From Okeanomitos corallinicola TIOX110 (lineage in GTDB: Bacteria; Cyanobacteriota; Cyanobacteriia; Cyanobacteriales; Nostocaceae): a DNA stretch of 64,000 bases. The stretch lies in assembly GCF_038050375.1 (NCBI RefSeq), contig NZ_CP150886.1:4009318-4073317 (forward strand), given 5' to 3'. Both the position numbers and the translations under genes were made by a program. This document shows, in pieces, positions 55,054 through 64,000 of this stretch. Every line of letters begins with the position of its first letter. Positions within the stretch are counted from its first letter, which is position 1. Under the pieces are notes generated by a model. The model worked only from the letters and a program-made list of their open reading frames with translations, made no database searches and was not told where the DNA came from.

Positions 55054-55078
55054 AGGGTAAAGTCATGTACTTCACCCT
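55054..55078 (+). other. Hairpin between rpsB and tsf
   Basis: AGGGTAAAGT can pair with ACTTCACCCT (one mismatch) around CATGT. It may tune read-through or mRNA stability between the two cotranscribed genes. There is no T-run. Confidence 0.4.
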
Positions 55079-55164
55079 GATTGTGATCACTACTGTAACT
55101 CCTGTCTTAACAATTACTAATTCAAAGTAATTGAGTCGTGAAATGAAATAGGAATTGAGGCAAC

Positions 55165-56109
55165 ATGGCGGAAATATCTGCAAAACTCGTCCAAGAGCTA
55201 CGTCAAAAAACCGGCGCTGGCATGATGGACTGTAAAAAAGCGCTGATAGAAAATGATGGCAGTATAGAAGCAGCCATAGACTGGTTACGAAAAAAAGGTA
55301 TTGCTAAAGCAGACAAAGCGAGTTCTCGGATTGCTGCTGAGGGTTTGGTGGAAACCTACATTCAACCTGATGGTAAGGTTGGTGTATTAATCGAAGTAAA
55401 CTGCCAAACAGACTTTGTTGCTCGTAACGATGCTTTCAAATCCTTAGTTAAAACCCTGGCTCAACAAGCAGCAACTGCTGATAGTGTAGAGTCTTTGTTG
55501 GCTCAACCCTACATTGAAAATTCCAGCTTGACTGTAGATGAAGCTATTAAACAAGCAACTGCTACCTTGGGTGAGAATATTCAGGTACGACGTTTTGTTT
55601 CATATGCTCCAGCAGCAGGCACATCAGGAATAGTAGACAGCTATATCCACACAGGTGGTCGAGTGGGTGTATTAGTTGAACTAGGAGCAAAAACAGAGTC
55701 AGCTGCTAGTAATGAAGAGTTCCAAAGTCTGGCAAAAAATGTAGCAATGCAAGTTGCCGCTTGTCCCAATGTTGAATACGTGAGTGTAGATCAAATTCCT
55801 GCCGAATTTGTTCAAAAAGAGAAAGACATTGAAATGGGCAAGGATGATTTGGGTAATAAACCAGAGAACATTAGAGAAAAAATTGTTCAAGGTAGAATTG
55901 AAAAACGTCTAAAAGAAATTACTTTGCTGGATCAACCTTATATCCGCGATCAAAGTATTTCCATAGAAGACTTGATGAAACAAGTTCAATCTAAAGTAGG
56001 CGAAGATATCCAAGTTAAGGGCTTTGTCCGTTATGTACTGGGTGAAGGCATTGAAAAACAAGAAGTGAGCTTTGCTGATGAAGTAGCTGCTCAAATGGGT
56101 GCTAAATAA
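55165..56109 (+). CDS. tsf: Elongation factor Ts
   Basis: A 314-residue nucleotide-exchange factor for EF-Tu. The N-terminal UBA-like domain [20 protein letters not shown] and [20 protein letters not shown], and the core [16 protein letters not shown], are canonical. The core repeats ([20 protein letters not shown]) as usual. A second C-terminal region ([20 protein letters not shown]) completes the protein. It is preceded by rpsB. Confidence 0.97.
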   Translation: MAEISAKLVQELRQKTGAGMMDCKKALIENDGSIEAAIDWLRKKGIAKADKASSRIAAEGLVETYIQPDGKVGVLIEVNCQTDFVARNDAFKSLVKTLAQQAATADSVESLLAQPYIENSSLTVDEAIKQATATLGENIQVRRFVSYAPAAGTSGIVDSYIHTGGRVGVLVELGAKTESAASNEEFQSLAKNVAMQVAACPNVEYVSVDQIPAEFVQKEKDIEMGKDDLGNKPENIREKIVQGRIEKRLKEITLLDQPYIRDQSISIEDLMKQVQSKVGEDIQVKGFVRYVLGEGIEKQEVSFADEVAAQMGAK

Positions 56110-56184
56110 TTGAGTTCTCATTTCTTATGTTTTAGCCTGGAAAGCTGATGGACTAAGAGCTAGATGCTTACCCTATGAGTCATT

Positions 56185-56253
56185 AGTCTATAGTTTATTG
56201 GTTGATAGTATATGATTATTCAATAATTACCTATTGACAGTGAACTATAGACT
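56185..56253. repeat. 11-bp inverted repeat
   Basis: AGTCTATAGTT (56185-56195) and AACTATAGACT (56243-56253) are perfect inverse copies separated by 47 bases, downstream of tsf. Confidence 0.5.
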
Positions 56254-56277
56254 TTTGATTAAATAACTACTTAAATA

Positions 56278-56305
56278 ACAGGTCTAGCAGATTTTGCTGA
56301 CCTGT
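56278..56305 (+). terminator. Terminator-like hairpin after tsf
   Basis: ACAGGTC pairs with GACCTGT, extended by AGCA/TGCT, and is followed by ATTTTATT. It is a good candidate for the end of the rpsB-tsf transcript. Confidence 0.65.
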
Positions 56306-56453
56306 ATTTTATTGAGAGTAGGTATAGCAATAGACAAAGCGTTTAGGGCATTAGTAATATCTAAAACTAATTAGGGTCAGGATTTAACTTTTGTCTTTTG
56401 CCTCTTGCCTTCTGCTATAAGTGGTCGTGCAAAATAAATTTCATATTTAGGGA

Positions 56454-56468
56454 AGGTGACAGGTGACA
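56454..56468. repeat. GGTGACA heptamer repeat (two copies)
   Basis: Two head-to-tail copies of the unit also seen at 679-709. Confidence 0.6.
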
Positions 56469-56645
56469 CACAAGAGATACAGAGATTTCTATTGTTTTCC
56501 CAAATGTGCAATTAATTTTGCCCAGGTACTTAAAATATGGGATTAAAGCTGATGTAGCAAGAACAGAGTGCGGTTTTCCTCATATCTGTTAGTCTCTATC
56601 TCCTACCTTTCTTGATAAAATTCAGATGGAGACAAAAGGTAAGAT

Positions 56646-57578
56646 ATGGCCAGAGCAATTGAGCGCATAGAGCAGGATATTACAAATTTAAAACAAGGAA
56701 TTGGAGCGATCGCCATAGAACTCCATAGCAATTATCTGAGTTATTTAACTCTTCTTGGAGAAGCTTTACAAAAACAGTTAATTTTGGCAACTTATCACCT
56801 GTGTACCCAGGGATATCCTGATAGTTTTATGAAGCTATCACTTAATCAGCGGCAACAGTTACAACAAGGTATCCGCAAATTAGGTAAAAAGGGGGCTGAA
56901 AAATTACTATTGTATGTTGTTCAGACTGAAGAAGAAGACCTAGAAGACTTAGAAGACCTAGAAGACTCAGAAGACTTAGAAGACTTAGAAGACTTAGAAG
57001 ACTTAGAAGACTTAGAAGACTTAGAAGACTTAGAAGAAATTGAAGACTCAGAAGAAATTGAAGAACTTGAAGACACTAAAAACGATCAAGAATCTACCTC
57101 TAAGAGGCAAAAATATTTAGATCCTTCTAATCCTATGGAAGTCGCACAATGGCATCAGGATTTAGAAGAACAAATCCAGTATGTATTAAGAAAAACATCT
57201 CAAGAGGCTAATTCTTTATTGCAAAAAGCTGGGATATTACCGAAAAAATTACCACAGCCAATTTTAGCAGCGGCAGCAGCGGCAGCATCAGAAGCATCAG
57301 CCGAAGTAATGCCAGGACCACCCAACCTTTTAAACTTAGTAATTGAAATCAGTAATGAGCAAGATGCAGAAAATACCAGTTTGACACCACTGATAACTAT
57401 TAACTTGAGATTAGGAGACATTGAATTTGCTGATAACACGCTTTTGTCAGCACGTAAACAAATCCGTAATATCTTATTGCAATTAAATAAACTCGGAAAA
57501 GAATATCAGAAAAAACATAAAGAACTGAGCATAGCAGAAGCAGAAGCCGCTTGGCGTGCTAGTTGGTTTGAGGACTAA
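56646..57578 (+). CDS. Hypothetical protein with D-L-E tandem repeat
   Basis: A 310-residue protein of unknown function. The N-terminal about 90 residues (MARAIERIEQDITNLKQGIG) are helical and look conserved. Then comes a low-complexity run of eleven consecutive Asp-Leu/Ser-Glu triplets (about residues 99-131), encoded by a GACTTAGAA tandem repeat. The C-terminal half has an Ala-rich stretch (AAAAAASEASAEV) and a KQIRNILLQLNKLGKEYQKK helix. No enzyme motif, signal or membrane span is seen. It lies 90 bases upstream of recG on the same strand. Confidence 0.75.
   Translation: MARAIERIEQDITNLKQGIGAIAIELHSNYLSYLTLLGEALQKQLILATYHLCTQGYPDSFMKLSLNQRQQLQQGIRKLGKKGAEKLLLYVVQTEEEDLEDLEDLEDSEDLEDLEDLEDLEDLEDLEDLEEIEDSEEIEELEDTKNDQESTSKRQKYLDPSNPMEVAQWHQDLEEQIQYVLRKTSQEANSLLQKAGILPKKLPQPILAAAAAAASEASAEVMPGPPNLLNLVIEISNEQDAENTSLTPLITINLRLGDIEFADNTLLSARKQIRNILLQLNKLGKEYQKKHKELSIAEAEAAWRASWFED
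56937..57044 (+). repeat. Nine-base in-frame tandem repeat (GACTTAGAA)
   Basis: Eleven units encoding Asp-Leu-Glu or Asp-Ser-Glu, seven of them identical in a row. Such an array is prone to replication slippage and is probably length-variable among strains. Confidence 0.85.
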
Positions 57579-57668
57579 CCACTACGCGACAGTTAAAATT
57601 CAAAAGTCAAAAGTCAAAATCAAAGAACTTCTCTCAATTCCTTACCCGATTCCCTATTCCCTTGATAA

Positions 57669-60146
57669 ATGACTAATGAAATACCTGATTGGATAAGATT
57701 ACATAAAGCCTTGACAGTAGAGGCTGAAAATGGCTTTACAGATTTGATGGGTAGACAATATCGCTTTAGTGAATTTCTGAGTTTGACTTTTGGGAAATTC
57801 CCCCAAAGTTTACCATCAAAAGAGCGATCGCGCTGGCATCAAATAGCCAGACAATTTGCTGATTATCCAAATACAAGTGTAGAAATCAGACAGCATTTAA
57901 TCGCAGAAGTAAGAAGATACCTTTACCAACTACAAAAAGAATTAGAAGAGGGAACTAAAGAACCAGAAGAACCAAGAGCAAATTATAAAACTAAAACCAT
58001 CAAGACAACCCCAATGGTTGCCGAAGTTAGTAAGCGACTTGCTCCAAAAATTGATCAAAAACTGAGCGATTTACCAGAAATTGGCATTAAAAGAGCCGAG
58101 AATTTGGCAAAGTTAAATTTACTAACGGTCCGGGATTTGTTATTTTATTATCCCCGTGATCATATTGATTATGCTCGCCAAGTTAATATTCAAGAATTAC
58201 AAGGAGGTGAAACAGTTACAATTATCGCTACAGTCAAGCGTTGTAATTGTTTTACCAGTCCTAAAAATAAGAAATTAACTATTTTAGAATTACTATTAAA
58301 AGATAATACTGGACAAATTAGAGTTAATCGTTTTTATGCTGGGGCAAGATTTAGTAGTCGTGGTTGGCAAGAAAGTTTAAAACGGCGTTATGCTGTGGGT
58401 AGTGTGATAGCTGCTTGTGGCTTAGTGAAAGCTAGTAAATATGGAGTAACTTTAGATAATCCTGAAATTGAAGTATTAGCAAATCCCGGTGATACGATAG
58501 AATCTTTTACTATTGGTAGAGTTGTTCCTATTTATGGTTTAACTGAAGGAGTAATGGCAAATACAGTTAGACAAGCTGTAATTGCGGCGTTACCTGCGGC
58601 GGTTAATTTTAAAGATCCTTTACCACCGGGTTTAAGAAAAAAATATGAATTGATGGAATTAAAAGAGGCAATTCCTAATATTCATTTTCCTAAAGATAGT
58701 GATACTTTAAAAATAGCTCGACGGCGTTTAGTATTTGATGAATTTTTCTATTTACAACTGGGTTTATTACAACGACAAAAACAAGCTAAGGCAATTCAAA
58801 CTAGCGCGGTTTTAGCACCCAAAGGTAAGTTATTAGAACAGTTTAATGAGATTTTACCTTTTAAATTTACCAATGCTCAACAAAGGGTTATTAATGATAT
58901 TCTTAATGATTTACAAAAACCTGCACCGATGAATCGTTTAGTTCAAGGTGATGTCGGTTCAGGTAAAACGGTGGTAGCTGTGGTGGCAATTTTAGCGGCT
59001 ATTCAATCTGGTTATCAAGCGGCATTGATGGCACCGACGGAAGTATTAGCAGAACAACATTATCGAAAATTAGTTAGTTGGTTTAATCTCTTACATTTGC
59101 CAGTTGAATTATTAACAGGTTCAACAAAAACAGCAAAAAGAAGAGAAATTCATGCTCAGTTAGAAACAGGTGAATTACCTCTTTTGGTGGGAACTCATGC
59201 GTTAATTCAAGATAAAGTGAATTTTCAAAGTTTGGGTTTAGTTGTGATTGATGAACAGCATCGGTTTGGGGTAGAACAAAGGGCAAAGTTACAACAAAAA
59301 GGTGAACAACCCCACGTTTTAACTATGACTGCTACTCCTATTCCGAGAACTTTGGCGTTAACAGTTCATGGTGATTTAGATGTGAGTCAAATTGATGAAT
59401 TACCACCGGGAAGACAAGAAATTAAAACATCTTTATTAACTGGTCAGCAAAGACCCCAAGCTTATGATTTAATGAGGAGAGAAGTTGCCCAAGGTAGACA
59501 AATTTATGTAGTTTTGCCTTTGGTGGAAGAGTCGGAAAAATTAGATTTGCGTTCCGCTGTTGATGAACATCGGAAATTACAAGAAAGTGTTTTTCCCGAT
59601 TTTCAAGTTGGGTTATTACATGGAAAAATGACTTCCGCAGAAAAGGATGAAGCTATTACTAAATTTCGGGATAATGAAACCCAGATTTTAGTTTCTACGA
59701 CTGTGGTAGAGGTGGGTGTGGATGTGCCTAATGCCACGGTGATGTTAATTGAACACGCGGAGAGATTTGGGTTATCGCAGTTACACCAATTACGGGGGCG
59801 TGTTGGTCGGGGTGCTGCACAATCCTATTGTTTATTGATGAGTAGTTCTCGGAGTCCTGATGCTCAACAGCGGTTGAAAGTGTTGGAACAGTCCCAGGAT
59901 GGGTTTTTTATTTCGGAAATGGATATGCGGTTTCGTGGCCCTGGGGAAGTGATGGGGACTCGACAATCTGGGGTAGCGGATTTTACTTTGGCTAGTTTGG
60001 TGGAAGATGAGGATGTGTTGTTGTTAGCGCGTCAAGCTGCGGAGAAGGTGATTGATATGGATGTGAGTTTGGCGCGTTGGCCATTGATGCAGGATGAGTT
60101 GCAGTATAGGTATGCGCGGTTAATGGGGGGAGCAATTTTGACTTAG
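57669..60146 (+). CDS. recG: ATP-dependent DNA helicase RecG
   Basis: An 825-residue helicase that processes stalled forks and branched DNA. After a cyanobacterial N-terminal extension of about 130 residues comes the wedge/OB-fold domain (about 150-330). Helicase motifs: Walker A GDVGSGKTVVAV (about 427), DEQH box VIDEQHRFGVEQR (about 526), TATPIPRTLALT (about 553), STTVVEVGVDVPNATVM (about 676) and QLRGRVGRGAAQSYCLL (about 706). The family C-terminal segment ARWPLMQDELQYRYARL is present. It reads into a downstream ATPase gene 30 bases later. Confidence 0.97.
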   Translation: MTNEIPDWIRLHKALTVEAENGFTDLMGRQYRFSEFLSLTFGKFPQSLPSKERSRWHQIARQFADYPNTSVEIRQHLIAEVRRYLYQLQKELEEGTKEPEEPRANYKTKTIKTTPMVAEVSKRLAPKIDQKLSDLPEIGIKRAENLAKLNLLTVRDLLFYYPRDHIDYARQVNIQELQGGETVTIIATVKRCNCFTSPKNKKLTILELLLKDNTGQIRVNRFYAGARFSSRGWQESLKRRYAVGSVIAACGLVKASKYGVTLDNPEIEVLANPGDTIESFTIGRVVPIYGLTEGVMANTVRQAVIAALPAAVNFKDPLPPGLRKKYELMELKEAIPNIHFPKDSDTLKIARRRLVFDEFFYLQLGLLQRQKQAKAIQTSAVLAPKGKLLEQFNEILPFKFTNAQQRVINDILNDLQKPAPMNRLVQGDVGSGKTVVAVVAILAAIQSGYQAALMAPTEVLAEQHYRKLVSWFNLLHLPVELLTGSTKTAKRREIHAQLETGELPLLVGTHALIQDKVNFQSLGLVVIDEQHRFGVEQRAKLQQKGEQPHVLTMTATPIPRTLALTVHGDLDVSQIDELPPGRQEIKTSLLTGQQRPQAYDLMRREVAQGRQIYVVLPLVEESEKLDLRSAVDEHRKLQESVFPDFQVGLLHGKMTSAEKDEAITKFRDNETQILVSTTVVEVGVDVPNATVMLIEHAERFGLSQLHQLRGRVGRGAAQSYCLLMSSSRSPDAQQRLKVLEQSQDGFFISEMDMRFRGPGEVMGTRQSGVADFTLASLVEDEDVLLLARQAAEKVIDMDVSLARWPLMQDELQYRYARLMGGAILT

Positions 60147-60176
60147 AATAAAGTTTAGAAATACTAATTATTAACT

Positions 60177-61277
60177 ATGTTACAACGACTAAAACTTAAT
60201 GGATTCAAGTCTATTAAAAATATGGATCTTGAATTGCGTCCTTTAAATATTTTAATTGGAGCTAATGGAGCAGGTAAAAGTAATCTCATTTCGTTTTTTA
60301 AGATGTTAAATGAGATGATGAGCGATAGATTGCAACAATATATTGCTATATCTGGTTATGCTCAATCTCTATTGCACTTTGGACCCAAGGTAACACCACA
60401 AATAGAAGCACAATTAGAGTTTGAATTTAGAGGTGCTGCATATAAATATCATTTTAATTTGCTTCATGCAGCAGGAGATACACTAATTTTTGGCGAAGAA
60501 AATTTGAGCGCAAAGGGGTTAGAAAATAACTCTCGGTTACTATCACTTTTTAATTCTTTGGGTTCAGGACATCAGGAATCAAAAATGATTGATGGAGTAG
60601 CAGAAGGTTTGCAAACTGCTATCCCTCTTAATTACTTGTTAGATCAATTTCGTGTTTACCACTTTCATGATACATCTTCTACGTCAGCAATTCGTCAATC
60701 CTGTTATGTTGGTTATAATAAGTTATTAATGTCTGATGGGGGAAATGTAGCCGCATTACTTCTGAGATTACGCGAAGACAATAACATAGCCTATCAGCGT
60801 ATTATTAAAACTATTCGTTTAATCGCCCCATTTTTTGATGATTTTGTGCTTGAACCTAGAGGTAATAATGTTATTCTGAATTGGCGAGAAAAAGGATCGG
60901 AACAAGTTTTTGGACCTCATCAATTCTCTGATGGGACATTGCGTGCTATTTGTTTAATTACTTTGCTTTTGCAACCTGAAGAACAAATACTAAAATTAAT
61001 TATTGTTGATGAGCCAGAATTGGGTTTACATCCTTATGCTTTAAATATTATAGCGGCGATTTTTGGTAAGGCTTCCTATCATACACAAATTTTAATTAGT
61101 ACCCAATCTACTGCTTTTTTAGATAACTTTAATCCTGAAGATGTAATTACAGTAGATAGAGTAGATAAGGAGTCAATATTTAAAAGGTTAAATGCAGAAG
61201 AGTTAGAAGCTTGGTTAGAAGAATATAGTTTAGGAGAAATTTGGGAAAAAAATATCATTGGTGGAGGTCCCCACTAA
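60177..61277 (+). CDS. AAA-family ATPase (OLD/RloA-like)
   Basis: A 366-residue SMC/ABC-like ATPase with the start LQRLKLNGFKSIKNMDLELR and Walker A GANGAGKSNLISFFKML (about residues 27-43). Walker B and the dimer motif LIIVDEPELGLHPYAL lie near 274-289, and TQILISTQSTAFLDNFNPED follows. No nuclease domain is fused. Its stop TAA shares a base with the next gene's ATG (TAATG). The two-gene layout matches bacterial defence pairs, such as PARIS, AbiL and RloA/RloB, in architecture only. Confidence 0.88.
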   Translation: MLQRLKLNGFKSIKNMDLELRPLNILIGANGAGKSNLISFFKMLNEMMSDRLQQYIAISGYAQSLLHFGPKVTPQIEAQLEFEFRGAAYKYHFNLLHAAGDTLIFGEENLSAKGLENNSRLLSLFNSLGSGHQESKMIDGVAEGLQTAIPLNYLLDQFRVYHFHDTSSTSAIRQSCYVGYNKLLMSDGGNVAALLLRLREDNNIAYQRIIKTIRLIAPFFDDFVLEPRGNNVILNWREKGSEQVFGPHQFSDGTLRAICLITLLLQPEEQILKLIIVDEPELGLHPYALNIIAAIFGKASYHTQILISTQSTAFLDNFNPEDVITVDRVDKESIFKRLNAEELEAWLEEYSLGEIWEKNIIGGGPH

Positions 61278-61960
61278 TGATTAGACTCTATTTATTTGCT
61301 GAAGGACAAACTGAACAGACATTTGCTGATAATATCCTTACACCACATCTGGCTAGATATAATGTTTTTTTGGAGAAAATTATATTGATAGCTCATGCTA
61401 GGAGAAAAGGTAAAGTTCATCGTGGAGGTGGTCGAAAATATGAACCAATGAGAGATGATATTTTGCGTTTTATCAAACAGGAGAAAGGAGCTAATGTTTT
61501 CTTTACAACGATGATTGATTTGTATGCGATCGCTCCTGAATTTCCAGGATTAAATGAATCTGAAAAACTCCGTCAAAATCCTATACAAAGAGTAGAATTT
61601 TTAGAGAAAGCTTTTGCTGATGATATTGATGATAGACGATTTGTTCCCTATATTCAATTCCATGAATACGAAGCTTATCTGTTTGCTGATCCAAATTGTT
61701 TTAATAAACATTATGGTAACTGTTCAGAAAAAGTTAAAATTCTCAAGAATATTGTTGATAGTTATGAAACTCCTGAATTAATAAATGATGGTATAGAAAC
61801 AGCACCTAGTAAACGTATTATTTCCCAGTTTCCTACTTATGAAAAAGGAAAGGTTGCTGATGGTTCACAATTAGCTGAATTAATAGGTTTAGAAACAATT
61901 AGGAATAAATGTCCTCACTTTAATTCATGGTTGTTGCAACTTGAATCATTGACACTGTAA
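61277..61960 (+). CDS. DUF4276 family protein (partner of the ATPase)
   Basis: A 227-residue protein. MIRLYLFAEGQTEQTFADNI is the family start; the acidic Glu in AEGQTE and the TMIDLYAIAPEFPG and FHEYEAYLFADP segments resemble a Toprim-like metal site as in OLD/RloB/DUF4435 partners. It is translationally coupled to the ATPase (TAATG at 61275). A longer open frame from 61241 overlaps the ATPase and is not favoured. Probable effector subunit of the pair; nuclease activity is inferred, not shown. Confidence 0.85.
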   Translation: MIRLYLFAEGQTEQTFADNILTPHLARYNVFLEKIILIAHARRKGKVHRGGGRKYEPMRDDILRFIKQEKGANVFFTTMIDLYAIAPEFPGLNESEKLRQNPIQRVEFLEKAFADDIDDRRFVPYIQFHEYEAYLFADPNCFNKHYGNCSEKVKILKNIVDSYETPELINDGIETAPSKRIISQFPTYEKGKVADGSQLAELIGLETIRNKCPHFNSWLLQLESLTL

Positions 61961-62024
61961 AATATTTATATACCCAAATTTAACTATGGTATGTTGCTGA
62001 ATATTATAAATAGGAAATGTAATC

Positions 62025-62636
62025 ATGGTTATTTCTCAAACCCACCCACCAAACCCCACAACAGAGGTTGAAAAAACAAACTTCACTCCAGAAGAATATC
62101 GCGCAATGGAGGAAACAGCTACAGAAAAACATGAATATTGTAATGGAGAAATTATTGTTATGCCTGGAGGTTCAGAAGTTCATAGCCGTATAGGTGTAAA
62201 TATTACTACTTTGCTGAATGTAGCTTTGAGAGATACTGATTTTCAAACTTATAATGGTGATTTAAGAATTTGGATTCCTGAATTTAATCATGGAACTTAT
62301 GCTGATGTGATGGTGATTAACTGTGAACCAGAATTTAATGGCGATCGCACTGATGAAATTCTCAACCCTTTATTAATTATTGAGGTGCTTTCTCCTTCTA
62401 CTGAAGGTTATGACAGAGGGGATAAATTCAGAAAATATCGCGCAATTTCTAGTTTTTGTGAATATCTGTTAGTGAGTCAAACAGAACCTTATATTGAGCA
62501 TTATTATAAACAGGAAAATCAAAATCATGATCTTTGGCAATTACAAGCTTATGATCAAATTGAAAAATCAGTTTTTCTGCACAGTTTAAATGTAGAAATT
62601 CCCATGAATGAAATTTATCGGCGGATTAATTTTTAA
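62025..62636 (+). CDS. Uma2 family protein (DUF820, PD-(D/E)XK nuclease fold)
   Basis: A 203-residue protein of a family that is very abundant in cyanobacteria. NFTPEEYRAMEETATEKHEY, CNGEIIVMPGGSEVHSRIGV, YADVMVINCEPEFN and NPLLIIEVLSPSTEGYDRGD followed by KFRKYRAISSFCEYLLV give the family's restriction-endonuclease-like core (Asp, Glu-X-Leu, Lys). Whether it cuts DNA in vivo is not known. It lies 64 bases after the DUF4276 gene and might be the third gene of that unit, but it is often a solitary gene. Confidence 0.9.
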   Translation: MVISQTHPPNPTTEVEKTNFTPEEYRAMEETATEKHEYCNGEIIVMPGGSEVHSRIGVNITTLLNVALRDTDFQTYNGDLRIWIPEFNHGTYADVMVINCEPEFNGDRTDEILNPLLIIEVLSPSTEGYDRGDKFRKYRAISSFCEYLLVSQTEPYIEHYYKQENQNHDLWQLQAYDQIEKSVFLHSLNVEIPMNEIYRRINF

Positions 62637-62729
62637 GTGGGTTAATTCTTGTAGTTTAAACTGATTAAATTAACTAGGGGATGTACCTTCAAGACATCAC
62701 CCCTCAACCCTGACTATAAAACCTAACAA

Positions 62730-63785
62730 CTAACTAAACTCAATTGTTTCAATAAACTCTAAAATATTCTGTTTAATATCATCAGCTTCTTCCAAAATAT
62801 TACCAGGAATATCACCATCAAAAAATGTCCGCTGACTGCTAAATATATACAAAAAATCATGATTGATAAAACATAATAACCCCCGATAAGCATTTAATCT
62901 AACAGCATTACCATTAGTTTCTTGTTTAGAAATTGTTGATCCTTTCGGCATATCAACTAATACATAATAATAGCCTTTTAAAGAATCTTTCAGATATTCT
63001 GTATATTTTATCTCTGCACCTTCAATATGGGCAAAAATAGCTTGTGGTAGATACTTTTCAATCAAAACTGAATGTAGATACTTTTCCTCTCCTTGGGATT
63101 CAATTGTTATTAATGATTCAGAGGGAATAGGATAATAATCTATTCTTAGTAAAGTGCCAACATCATCGGAAAAACCAACCATTCCTTCTTGACTTTGAAT
63201 TTTTCCACCCTGTTCTGGATTCACTGGAATAGGAACAATAAAATTCCCCAAAGGTGATTGATATACTTGTTGCCCAAATTCATCTAATATAATTGTTTCG
63301 TATTCTTCTACATATTCTTCCTGTTTATCTCCTGCTTCTATTGCAGCTATTAATTCCCTAATCATTTCTTCTGCTTCTATATCTTCTAGTTCTAAGGCTT
63401 GTTGTAGATGTTGAATGTAAGGTTGTTTTTGTGTGGGAATAGTTAAGGTTTCATCGTCTAGCAGCATTACCACCCCAGCAGCAAAAGCATCCAATATTAT
63501 CTCATCAATAATACTCATATTGGCAGTATTAAATAATGCTCCCAAACCTTCATGTTTAGCGATCGCTGCCATTCGATCAACGGTTTCTTGCATTTCTTCT
63601 TCTGAGTATTCGTCAAAAATCTGAAACTCCCAGAGAATACCCGCTAAACTTTCCGTATCTAAGTCTTCAAGGGAAGAATCTACTATTGCGGTAATTACGG
63701 CTATAGCTGCTACTGCTTCCTCTGGACTCAGTGATTCTTCTGATACGTCTTGTGATTTGAATATCCTATCATACTTCGTCATCAT
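62730..63785 (-). CDS. Acidic hypothetical protein with TerB-like N-terminal region
   Basis: A 351-residue acidic protein of unknown function. Residues about 20-140 are helical and Ala/Glu rich (EEAVAAIAVITAIVDSSLED, LQQALELEDIEAEEMIRELI) in a layout that recalls TerB-type domains of tellurite-resistance-like proteins. Residues about 160-350 are beta-rich with no motif I recognise. ATG 63785 has GGAG six bases upstream; ATG 63797 and GTG 63803 are in-frame alternatives. It converges on the Uma2 gene. I give no function. Confidence 0.65.
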   Translation of the reverse strand: MMTKYDRIFKSQDVSEESLSPEEAVAAIAVITAIVDSSLEDLDTESLAGILWEFQIFDEYSEEEMQETVDRMAAIAKHEGLGALFNTANMSIIDEIILDAFAAGVVMLLDDETLTIPTQKQPYIQHLQQALELEDIEAEEMIRELIAAIEAGDKQEEYVEEYETIILDEFGQQVYQSPLGNFIVPIPVNPEQGGKIQSQEGMVGFSDDVGTLLRIDYYPIPSESLITIESQGEEKYLHSVLIEKYLPQAIFAHIEGAEIKYTEYLKDSLKGYYYVLVDMPKGSTISKQETNGNAVRLNAYRGLLCFINHDFLYIFSSQRTFFDGDIPGNILEEADDIKQNILEFIETIEFS

Positions 63786-64000
63786 ATTTAGCTCCATCAA
63801 CACCTTGTTAGTAATAACCGATTACACACAGTAACAATTGTTAGTTTACCAATATCAGCAGCTTTTGTAGATATTATTTTGTTTATATTAGTAATCTATT
63901 TTACCAATGAAAAATAAAAGTTGCAGTTGGACAAGCGCATCCCACAGCAACAGTTAAAACCCACAAGAATGATGTTAAAATGTGCTGAATCATTATTTTG

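Larger units (their letters stand above)
56110..56645. other. Intergenic region downstream of tsf
   Basis: About 535 bases. It contains an 11-bp inverted repeat (56185-56253), the tsf terminator hairpin (56278-56305) and a GGTGACA heptamer repeat (56454-56468). No gene was recognised. Confidence 0.55.

Noticed and set aside
61241-61276. N-terminal extension of the DUF4276 protein
   Set aside because: The frame overlaps the end of the ATPase gene; ATG 61277 gives the family's usual start and the coupled TAATG arrangement.
1-64000. tRNA or rRNA genes
   Set aside because: No T-loop-like GTTCRANNC with a matching acceptor arm and no rRNA-like sequence was noticed in the gaps, but this was read by eye and a tRNA search tool was not run.

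Overview
The window looks like a chromosomal segment of a filamentous, probably heterocyst-forming cyanobacterium (Nostocales). Reasons seen in the sequence: low GC, many HIP1 octamers (GCGATCGC), short tandem heptamer repeats between genes, and cyanobacterium-specific genes: psb29/thf1, ndhS, a Tic20-family gene, and a two-domain coproporphyrinogen-era neighbourhood with hemF. No rRNA, tRNA or CRISPR array was found.

Layout. 1-10249 is ordinary core genome: the 3' end of argG, a DedA membrane protein, a STAS protein, a coiled-coil protein, rpsF, a fumarylacetoacetase-family gene, a Tic20-like gene, a small Cys-rich gene, glyA, a tagO/wecA-type phosphoglycosyl transferase and cinA. 10755-39212 is a roughly 28 kb, almost wholly plus-strand polysaccharide island. 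It holds about a dozen glycosyltransferases, six PAPS-type sulfotransferases, a hexapeptide acetyltransferase, an ABC exporter pair (Wzm/Wzt type), a Wzy-like polymerase, a YdcF protein and a Wzc-like tyrosine autokinase, with an RTX calcium-binding protein in the middle. 39589-42884 holds a DUF2993 protein and, on the minus strand, a UDP-xylose synthase/UDP-glucose dehydrogenase pair that can feed sugar nucleotides to the island. 43136-56109 is again core genome: a cation/proton antiporter with universal-stress domains, a HAS-barrel protein, ndhS, rodA, an Mrp-type Fe-S carrier, an SRPBCC protein, hemF, a second STAS protein, psb29, a holin-like protein, rpsB and tsf. 56646-63785 holds a gene with a D-L-E tandem repeat, recG, an AAA ATPase/DUF4276 pair that resembles two-gene defence modules, a Uma2 nuclease-fold protein and an acidic unknown protein.

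How the genes work together. The tagO-type enzyme, or one outside the window, could load the first sugar on undecaprenyl phosphate. The glycosyltransferases extend it, the sulfotransferases and acetyltransferase decorate it, and the Wzm/Wzt exporter and/or the Wzy/Wzc machinery move and polymerise it. UDP-glucose dehydrogenase and UDP-xylose synthase supply UDP-glucuronate and UDP-xylose. The most striking reading is a locus for a heavily sulfated extracellular polysaccharide, with a calcium-binding RTX protein as a possible matrix partner. No Wzx flippase or Wza-type outer-membrane protein is in the window.

A family of about 107 bp non-coding elements with terminal inverted repeats (five copies at 23169, 36487, 36602, 39302 and 50197) is scattered through the window. 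Four copies lie in or at the edge of the polysaccharide island.
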